Shown here: piece after piece, positions 58,795 to 64,000 of the stretch
Layout: every line of letters starts with the position of its first letter
How positions within the stretch are numbered: the stretch's first letter is position 1
DNA from: Thermodesulfovibrio yellowstonii DSM 11347
Lineage (GTDB): Bacteria > Nitrospirota > Thermodesulfovibrionia > Thermodesulfovibrionales > Thermodesulfovibrionaceae
Reading direction: 5' to 3'
DNA: 64,000 nucleotides
Assembly: GCF_000020985.1 (NCBI RefSeq)
Contig: NC_011296.1
Span: forward strand, 682,001 to 746,000
The notes under the pieces: model-generated
Seen by the model: the letters and a program-made list of their open reading frames with translations, nothing else
The model's database searches: none
Told to the model about the DNA's origin: nothing
Program-made: the position numbers and the translations under genes

Positions 58795-59047
58795 GAGGCT
58801 GTTCAATTATTAAAGGTCATTCCGAGCACCCTCAATGGGTGCGAGGAATCTGAGTCGTAGGTCCACCCTGAGGCAAAGCCGAAGGGTCGCCTCCTTAAAT
58901 CGGAGATAAGGAGATTCATCGCAGACCCTTCGCCTACGGCTCAAGACTCGCTTCGCTCGGCTCGGAATGACAGATGGAGGTAATTGAAAAATTTTAGAGC
59001 TTGTAATTTATTGAATTTCAATAGGTTACAAGTTTTTGAACAGTCTC
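58795..59047 (+). mobile_element. MITE-like element, copy B (253 bp)
   Basis: The ends are GAGGCTGTTCAA (58795-58806) and TTGAACAGTCTC (59036-59047), with one mismatch. The right-end hairpin is CTTGTAATTTATTGA pairing with TCAATAGGTTACAAG, differing from copy A at the paired positions in ways that keep pairing. The centre carries CCGAGCACCCTCAATGGGTGCGAGG and other dispersed modules. It lies 21 bp before the small membrane protein gene, whose Shine-Dalgarno follows it. No coding capacity. Confidence 0.75.
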
Positions 59048-59068
59048 CAGTAAAAAAGGGAGGGGTAA

Positions 59069-59383
59069 ATGTCTGAAAGCACCAATGATTTTAAAAATGT
59101 ATCAAAACATATTTTACCAACATCCTCAAATCTACTGGGTTTGTGTTTTATATTAATCAGTTTTCTCAAACTATGGAAAATGGACAAAAAGATTGACTTT
59201 ATTCTTGATATTTTCGTTGGAATAGCTATAACACTTTTCCTTCTCTCAAGCATATTTTCCTATATGTCCATGCGTGCGAGAAAAAAGTCATTATTTTATG
59301 AAAAAATAGCTGATGTAATTTTCCTCATAGGTCTGTTTTTTATAACACTTATTTCATTAATGATAACCTTTGAATTGCTATAA
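59069..59383 (+). CDS. Small three-helix membrane protein, unknown
   Basis: 104 aa. A polar N-terminus (1-18) is followed by three membrane helices at about 19-37, 45-68 and 80-102, with a basic loop SMRARKKSLFYEK after the second (positive-inside, cytoplasmic). I recognise no family. GGGAGGGG precedes the ATG at good spacing, so it is probably translated. It is flanked by MITE-like copy B upstream and a partial third copy downstream, so it may have moved with or between these repeats. Confidence 0.6.
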   Translation: MSESTNDFKNVSKHILPTSSNLLGLCFILISFLKLWKMDKKIDFILDIFVGIAITLFLLSSIFSYMSMRARKKSLFYEKIADVIFLIGLFFITLISLMITFELL

Positions 59384-59384
59384 A

Positions 59385-59465
59385 AGGCTGTTCAATTACT
59401 GACTGTCATTAATATGCATAGATGGAGGAGATTCCTCGTCGCTAACGCTCCTCAGAATGACAGAC
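59385..59465 (+). repeat. Truncated MITE-like element (left end) with dispersed module
   Basis: AGGCTGTTCAATTACTG (59385 onward) repeats the left end of copies A and B. It is followed by TGTCATT and GGAGATTCCTCGTCGCTAACGCTCCTCAGAATGACAG-type modules (59420-59462). No matching right end with TTGAACAGTCTC is found before the DedA gene. The rest of the gap to 59600 is AT-rich without recognisable signals. Confidence 0.55.
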
Positions 59466-59599
59466 TTGGAGTGTTTCTGAATTAGACAGAGGGGCGATTG
59501 AAATATAGTTTATATTTTAGTAACTTTTTAGAAATTACAGTCCTTTGAGTATTATGATTGCCATAGGCAAGGGGGGCACGTTAAAGTAGTATTGTAAAA

Positions 59600-60211
59600 G
59601 TGATAGAGCTGAAAGGTCTTATAGGGCATGTTCCATACTTAGGTCTTTTTCTTCTCCTCATACTTGGGGGTATCGGCTTGCCTTTTCCAGAAGATGCTAC
59701 GCTAATTCTTTGCGGCTTTTTAATCTCAACGGATGTGATAAAACCTGTTCCTGCTTTGCTCGTTGTTTATTTGGGAGTATTATTTGCGGATGTTTTTCTA
59801 TATTTTGTTGGTAAAAAATATGGTCGCATGATTGTTACTCATAGGAAATTTAAGAAAATATTGACTTCTGAAAGACTTGCATGGCTTGAAGATAAATTTA
59901 GTAAGTGGGGAGTTATTATTATCCTTTTGGGAAGGCATATTGTTGGACTAAGGGCTCAAATAATCATTGTATCTGGCGTAATGAAACTCCCCTTTTTAAA
60001 ATTCCTGATTGCCGATGGAATATCGTCATTATTTACGATTGCTCTCATGGTTGGAGCAGGATACATGGGAGGCAATAGCTTACAGATCATAAAAAATGAC
60101 ATAACAAAAATTGAACATATAGGAATTTTGCTGGCTGTAATCGGACTTGCAGGATATGTAATTTTTAAATATTTTAAATCACTCTATCGCAAAAAACCTG
60201 AAAAAATTTAA
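59600..60211 (+). CDS. DedA-family (SNARE-associated/VTT) membrane protein
   Basis: 203 aa, family length. DedA/VTT proteins are undecaprenyl-phosphate or phospholipid flippases. Visible signatures: GGIGLPFPEDATLILCGFL (about 23-41, re-entrant region with the acidic pair), FADVFLYFVGKKYGR, and GRHIVGLRAQIIIVSGV (about 113-129, the conserved arginine motif). Four or five membrane segments are predicted. The start is GTG at 59600, and no Shine-Dalgarno is clear. The stop overlaps the phosphatase stop by 4 bp (convergent). Confidence 0.9.
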   Translation: MIELKGLIGHVPYLGLFLLLILGGIGLPFPEDATLILCGFLISTDVIKPVPALLVVYLGVLFADVFLYFVGKKYGRMIVTHRKFKKILTSERLAWLEDKFSKWGVIIILLGRHIVGLRAQIIIVSGVMKLPFLKFLIADGISSLFTIALMVGAGYMGGNSLQIIKNDITKIEHIGILLAVIGLAGYVIFKYFKSLYRKKPEKI

Positions 60212-60780
60212 TTTTTTAAATCAGAATAAGCGCCTCTTGTCCATTTTTCAAAAAATTCATCAAAAAACTGATCCATAGCTTTTGTCTTACCAGTAGAAAG
60301 ATGTCCATAAAGAAGTGATAACTGTTTTCTTGCCTCTGACTTTGGCTCTCCGTCAACTACAACTTTCCACATTGCCGCAACCAGTCCTGATCTGTCTGCA
60401 CCAGACTTACAATGTATTAAAACAGGACGTGGTGCAGATTTGAAAATCTCAATTAATTTGCGAACCTCTTCATCAGTAAGCTCACGTGTTGCTGAAAGAG
60501 CAATATCATAATGTTTAACATTTAGCTCTGAACTTACTTGTAGTTCTTCTATATACCAGGCAGCATTAGGATTTTTCCCACGAAGATTCAGTATGCTTTT
60601 AATGTTATATTTTTTGATGTAGTATTCAAGTTCGTCTCTGTCAAGCTGAGCTGACCTGTAAGCTTCTCCGGGAGTAATTATGTGAAAATTGCCCTGTTCT
60701 TCCAGGTACAGATGAAGACAAAGTAGTAAAATAGTTAAAGATGAGATGAATATGAGAATAAGTTTAACCCTGAACGACAT
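60208..60780 (-). CDS. Membrane-anchored dual-specificity/tyrosine phosphatase
   Basis: 190 aa. An N-terminal membrane anchor (about 6-24) is followed by a phosphatase domain with AYRSAQLDRDELEYYIKKYNIKSILNLRG and the catalytic loop C-x5-R, seen as HCKSGADRSG (about 125-134). General-acid region is around residue 95. The domain would lie outside the cytoplasmic membrane if the anchor is a signal anchor. The first 17 bp overlap the end of the kinase gene 60764, so it is cotranscribed with a two-component system. Substrate could be phosphoprotein, phosphoinositide-like lipid or a polyprenyl pyrophosphate; unknown. Confidence 0.85.
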   Translation of the reverse strand: MSFRVKLILIFISSLTILLLCLHLYLEEQGNFHIITPGEAYRSAQLDRDELEYYIKKYNIKSILNLRGKNPNAAWYIEELQVSSELNVKHYDIALSATRELTDEEVRKLIEIFKSAPRPVLIHCKSGADRSGLVAAMWKVVVDGEPKSEARKQLSLLYGHLSTGKTKAMDQFFDEFFEKWTRGAYSDLKN

Positions 60781-62137
60781 TTTTGCCTCTCTCCAGATAT
60801 ATGCTTACTGTAGTTCCTTCCCCAATTCTGCTTTTTATCTCCATTTTTCCTCCATGCAATCTCACGATTTCCTTACAGATACTCAATCCAAGTCCTGCTC
60901 CTTTAATCCCTCCTGAACGAGCCTTATCTATCCTGTAGAAACGGTCAAAGACCTTATCCAAATCTTCCTCAGGCATGCCAACACCTGTATCTTTTACCTC
61001 AATGAGAGCATAATCTTGGTTTTCTTTGATATAAATGTCTACTTTCCCTTGTTGAATGTTATATTTTATGGCATTATCTACTACGTTTGTAAAAAGCTCA
61101 AGTAGAGATGCTCTATCTCCGAAAGTTGTAAGCTGCTCATATCCATGAATAGATATCTTGATATCTTTTTGCTCTGCAAGGGGATTTAAAAGTTTCACCA
61201 CATCCTTAAGGATTGAATATAAGTTTATCTCTTCAAATTTAAGCTCTGCTCTGTCAGAACTTAAACGAGCAAGCATGAGTAGTCTTTCTATCATATTGAG
61301 CATAATTTTAGCTGCATCCTTAATAGCAATAAGGGCATTTTTGTATTCTTCTGTGCTTCTTTCTCTTCTTAAAGTAATCTCACTATGGCTTAGAATTACT
61401 GACAGCGGTGTTCTTAGCTCGTGGGAAGCATCACTTACAAACTGTTTCTGTCTGTTAAATGCCCTTTCAAGGCTATCAAAGGTCTGGTTAAAGGAAGAGG
61501 CAAGTCCTTTAAGTTCCGATGGGATATTTTTTTCATCTACTCGCTCGGAGAGATTAGATTCTGAAATTCTGCCTATGGACTCAGATATTTTCTTGACCGG
61601 AGTAAGAGCTTTCTTCGCAATAAGGAAACCACCGAATGTAGAGATAACCATCAAAGCAAGTATGGACAGAGACAGAATCCTTCTATAATCCTCAAGAAGC
61701 TCAACTCTACCGTCTATATTCTCTGCACATTGTATGACAAGGTTTGAGATGGGGAAATTGACGACTCTTACTGGTTTTTTATTTAGATAGATAGTTTTAA
61801 AACTTATTTGCTCCTCTCCTTTTTGAAAGGGAAGTTCAAGATTTTTAAGAGATGCAGATTTTTCAACTGTTGTGCCATCAAGTTTTCTAATCTGAAAGAA
61901 ATATCCTGATTTCTGAGAGCTATACTCCCACATGAGCTCATCGGAAAATTTAAATTCCCTTCCATCTTCACTTATCAGAGTTGCCAGAGCCTTTGCCCTT
62001 GAAAGGAGGCTTGAATCAATAGAGTCATAGATTATTTTTTCAAGACTAAGATAAAGAAACAAACCAAGAGCAAATAAGCTTAAGGATATAATGATTAAGT
62101 AGAAGATTATGATTTTTGCCTTTATAGATGAAAACAT
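60764..62137 (-). CDS. OmpR-system sensor histidine kinase
   Basis: 457 aa. Membrane helices about 8-30 and 155-177, a short periplasmic domain between them, HAMP about 178-230 (KKALTPVKKISESIGRISESNLSERV), phosphoacceptor SDASHELRTPLSVIL (about 240), and ATPase boxes NVVDNAIKYN, DTGVGMP, GAGLGLSICKE. This is the CusS/QseC-like architecture used for metal or envelope stress. It starts 2 bp after the stop of the OmpR-type regulator gene 62140 and overlaps the phosphatase gene. Confidence 0.94.
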   Translation of the reverse strand: MFSSIKAKIIIFYLIIISLSLFALGLFLYLSLEKIIYDSIDSSLLSRAKALATLISEDGREFKFSDELMWEYSSQKSGYFFQIRKLDGTTVEKSASLKNLELPFQKGEEQISFKTIYLNKKPVRVVNFPISNLVIQCAENIDGRVELLEDYRRILSLSILALMVISTFGGFLIAKKALTPVKKISESIGRISESNLSERVDEKNIPSELKGLASSFNQTFDSLERAFNRQKQFVSDASHELRTPLSVILSHSEITLRRERSTEEYKNALIAIKDAAKIMLNMIERLLMLARLSSDRAELKFEEINLYSILKDVVKLLNPLAEQKDIKISIHGYEQLTTFGDRASLLELFTNVVDNAIKYNIQQGKVDIYIKENQDYALIEVKDTGVGMPEEDLDKVFDRFYRIDKARSGGIKGAGLGLSICKEIVRLHGGKMEIKSRIGEGTTVSIYLERGKNVVQG

Positions 62138-62139
62138 TT

Positions 62140-62808
62140 TTATTCCTTCAGGATGTATCCCGCACCGCGCACAGTATGGATGAGTTTTTTGCCAAATTCT
62201 CTGTCTATCTTGTTTCTCAAACGATTTATGAATACATCTATGACGTTGCTGTCAAAGTCTGAATTTTCATCATAAATGTGCTCTATGAGTTCAGTTCTGC
62301 TCAGCACCTTATTTTTATTTATAGCCATATACTCAAGCAGAGCATACTCCTTTGGCGAAAGTGAGATTTGCTTTCCTCCTCTCATTACCTCATGAGTTGC
62401 CATGTTGATAACAAGGTCATCAATTTCAATAATTGAAGCTTTTATATCAGAGCGTCTTCTTAGCAGTGCTCTTATACGTGCCAGAAGTTCTTCAAAAGAA
62501 AAAGGTTTTGTGAGGTAATCATCAGCACCACTATCAAGTCCTGATACTTTATCCATAACAGTGTCTTTTGCTGTGAGCATCAAAACAGGAGTTTTGAGCC
62601 CTGCTTTGCGAATTTTCCTGAGAATAGTCATTCCATCAACAATCGGTAGCATTATATCAAGAATTATCAGGTCTGATGGTTGATTTTCTGCCATGAAAAG
62701 CCCTTCCTCACCATCATATGCCACATCTACAGCATAACCTTCCTCTTCAAGCCCCTTCTTTATAATGTCCGCAAGTGATTTTTCATCTTCCACAATCAAT
62801 ATACGCAT
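62140..62808 (-). CDS. OmpR/PhoB-family response regulator
   Basis: 222 aa. Receiver 1-118 (ILIVEDEKSL; LIILDIMLPIVDG with the phospho-aspartate at about 51; MLTAKD; YLTKPFSFEEL), then a winged-helix DNA-binding domain about 128-222 (HEVMRGGKQISLSPKEYALLEYM; VIDVFINRLRNKID; VRGAGYIL). It pairs with the 60764 kinase. It starts 3 bp after the stop of the NEW3-like gene, so it is part of the ABC exporter operon and may regulate it. Confidence 0.95.
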   Translation of the reverse strand: MRILIVEDEKSLADIIKKGLEEEGYAVDVAYDGEEGLFMAENQPSDLIILDIMLPIVDGMTILRKIRKAGLKTPVLMLTAKDTVMDKVSGLDSGADDYLTKPFSFEELLARIRALLRRRSDIKASIIEIDDLVINMATHEVMRGGKQISLSPKEYALLEYMAINKNKVLSRTELIEHIYDENSDFDSNVIDVFINRLRNKIDREFGKKLIHTVRGAGYILKE

Positions 62809-62811
62809 AAT

Positions 62812-63339
62812 TTATTTTAATCCTTTCATCCTTCTTAAAGCGATAAGCATAGAGACAATTCCGATTAAAAAAGGCTCGCCTATAGCTACTGGAAGCACAT
62901 TATTCGGATTGAGCCTAAGTATCTTGTTTATTTCAAGACGTGACATCGTGCTGCTTATTGGAATGTCATCATTTTTATCCACAACTGTTATATAAACTAA
63001 GTAACTTCCTGAGTCGATCAATCGCATGAACCATTTGCCCTCATATGTTCCATGAGGCGGAATTGAGTCTATTTTGATTGCTTTATTAGCACTCCAGTCC
63101 TCAAGATCCATAGGCGATTCCTTTCCCTGAGTGACATTAATCACGGAGATGTAAGCAATGATATTATTAACTGCCTTGTCTGAGTTATTGGTTATCGTTC
63201 CTGTATATGTTATTTTGTCTCCCATATTTGCCTGAATGGATCCCGGCTTAATGGAGATCTCGATACTGCTTGCTGCATATGCATAATTCGCAGAAATTAC
63301 CAGAACAGCTAATGAAAGAGTTAATATTAATTTTTTCAT
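62812..63339 (-). CDS. Exported NEW3-like protein of the ABC-2 operon
   Basis: 175 aa from ATG at 63339 (GAGGTGC is 5 nt upstream; longer reading to 63411 would precede the signal peptide with unrelated residues). A signal peptide (1-about 22, ending ANYAYAA) is followed by an Ig-like beta domain: SIKPGSIQANMGDKITYTGTITNNSDKAVNNIIAYISVINVTQG and SIPPHGTYEGKWFMRLIDSGSYLVYITVVDK. A membrane helix (about 148-166) and a basic end follow. This is the NEW3/COG1470 type found beside ABC-2 permeases. The ABC permease gene ends 8 bp upstream. Confidence 0.78.
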   Translation of the reverse strand: MKKLILTLSLAVLVISANYAYAASSIEISIKPGSIQANMGDKITYTGTITNNSDKAVNNIIAYISVINVTQGKESPMDLEDWSANKAIKIDSIPPHGTYEGKWFMRLIDSGSYLVYITVVDKNDDIPISSTMSRLEINKILRLNPNNVLPVAIGEPFLIGIVSMLIALRRMKGLK

Positions 63340-63347
63340 TTTGCACC

Positions 63348-64000
63348 TCACATTTCCAATTTGGATATGCTTCTTTTTAAGAACCATAAAGACAGCACTG
63401 TATATCCGCAAATAATAGCAACTCTAACTATCTGATAGCTGAATCCCTGACTATCTATGACCACACTGTCAAAGGTATTGATAGCATCTGCAAAAGGATT
63501 TATGAGATCGAGTATTATGCCGAACCATGTCTTACGCAACACTGCAGAAAGAAAGATTGGTGCTCCTGCCAGCAGGAATATAAAAAAGGAGATGATAAGG
63601 GAATTTTTCATTGACTTTATTCTTGCTGAAAGCGAAATAGAAAAAGCAGAAAAAATAATGACAAGAAGCGTTCCAATAATTGCAAGATAAACAATGCCGA
63701 TAAGGAGATTTTGCGCACCTTTGCCAACGACTAATAAATAAGGCAGGGAAATAGCAAAAATGACTCCCCAATTTATCAATATGCTTCCTAATTTTCCTCC
63801 TGCAATTTCCCTATTGTTTACAGGGCTTAGTAATAGTGCCTCCATTGTTCCTCTTTCTATTTCTCCAGCAAAGGCATCTGATCCGAGCACAAGTCCCATT
63901 AATATTCCGAGGGCAGTGATAAAATTCATGATCATATAAAGCATCTGTCCTTGATCAAGTAGGCTTAATTCATTATTAGTCAGAAACAGATAGCTCAGAA
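63348..64000 (-). CDS. ABC-2 type permease, N-terminus beyond the window
   Basis: The frame is open from the right window edge (no stop up to 64000) to TGA-side end at 63348, at least 217 codons. The visible part holds membrane helices at about 20-40 from the first ATG, and further segments typical of six-helix ABC-2 permeases (NosY/CcmB-like or gliding type). The motif SDAFAGEIERGTMEALLLSPVNNREIAGGKL is the family hallmark following the second helix. The true start lies outside. The ATP-binding partner should be further upstream. Substrate is unknown. Confidence 0.88.
   Translation of the reverse strand, partial: LSYLFLTNNELSLLDQGQMLYMIMNFITALGILMGLVLGSDAFAGEIERGTMEALLLSPVNNREIAGGKLGSILINWGVIFAISLPYLLVVGKGAQNLLIGIVYLAIIGTLLVIIFSAFSISLSARIKSMKNSLIISFFIFLLAGAPIFLSAVLRKTWFGIILDLINPFADAINTFDSVVIDSQGFSYQIVRVAIICGYTVLSLWFLKRSISKLEM

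Noticed and set aside
63340-63411. N-terminal extension of the NEW3-like protein.
   Set aside because: It would bury the signal peptide and overlap the permease end; GAGGTGC precedes the ATG at 63339.

Overview
This is a gene-dense, AT-rich bacterial chromosome segment with short intergenic gaps and many 1-20 bp gene overlaps. The gene content is a tetrapyrrole operon, FdhD, an IscA-like protein, two TauE/SafE anion exporters, two SLC13-type anion transporters, universal stress proteins and a very large two-component and chemotaxis repertoire. Together with the low GC this is most like an anaerobic, thermophile-type sulfur or sulfate metabolizer of the Thermodesulfovibrio (Nitrospirota) kind. 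That assignment is inference from gene content; no rRNA is present to confirm it.

Layout. 1-577: HepT/MntA toxin-antitoxin pair (HepT runs off the left edge). 583-4373: hemB, IscA-like, fdhD, nth and a zinc alcohol dehydrogenase. 4401-9345: GGDEF protein, recG, and rimP-nusA with a terminator-like hairpin just upstream. 9459-16874: PA2779-type membrane protein, OsmC, TPR lipoprotein, a PriA homologue with ruined helicase motifs, ribF, coaE and mutS. 16930-23082: an NtrC-type regulator, a sigma-54 promoter with upstream inverted repeats, a small ORF, TauE, a membrane protein, tandem USP and a PAS histidine kinase. 23083-23750: dispersed-repeat debris. 23751-30315: MobB-like GTPase, HemX/CcsA-like protein, hemA, hemC, cobA-hemD fusion and hemY-type oxidase, tightly coupled. 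30359-31439: a nucleotidyltransferase pair and the wreck of another. 31455-35127: AEC transporter, Cache-PAS kinase and receiver protein.

35199-44940 holds a remarkable cluster. A PEP-synthase-like protein is divergent from a GntR/UTRA regulator that has a sigma-70 promoter and a palindromic operator. The regulator is followed by a CBS protein, an SLC13 anion transporter, an LCIB-type (theta) carbonic anhydrase, a second ArsB/NhaD-type transporter with a periplasmic domain, a tandem USP and two receiver proteins. I read it as a regulated inorganic-carbon or carboxylate/anion uptake module. 45148-46990 is a restriction-modification pair whose methyltransferase carries an N-terminal DCD (modified-base reader type) domain.

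47305-58752 is a signalling island: TauE with a companion, a receiver with a peculiar tail, a kinase/receiver/degenerate-kinase set that looks like a phosphorelay, an NtrC/NtrB pair divergent from a sigma-54-driven chemoreceptor, and another Cache kinase. Two MITE-like elements with matching terminal inverted repeats (48820-49055 and 58795-59047) flank this island. 59069-64000: small membrane protein, DedA, membrane-anchored dual-specificity phosphatase, OmpR-type two-component system, and the end of an ABC exporter operon.

A cross-cutting pattern: at least six genes (fdhD, the alcohol dehydrogenase, the TPR lipoprotein, priA, mutS, the 31046 nucleotidyltransferase) have a consensus -10 hexamer ending exactly 6 nt before the ATG and no Shine-Dalgarno, the signature of leaderless mRNAs. 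One more, the kinase at 52242, has a 7 nt gap.
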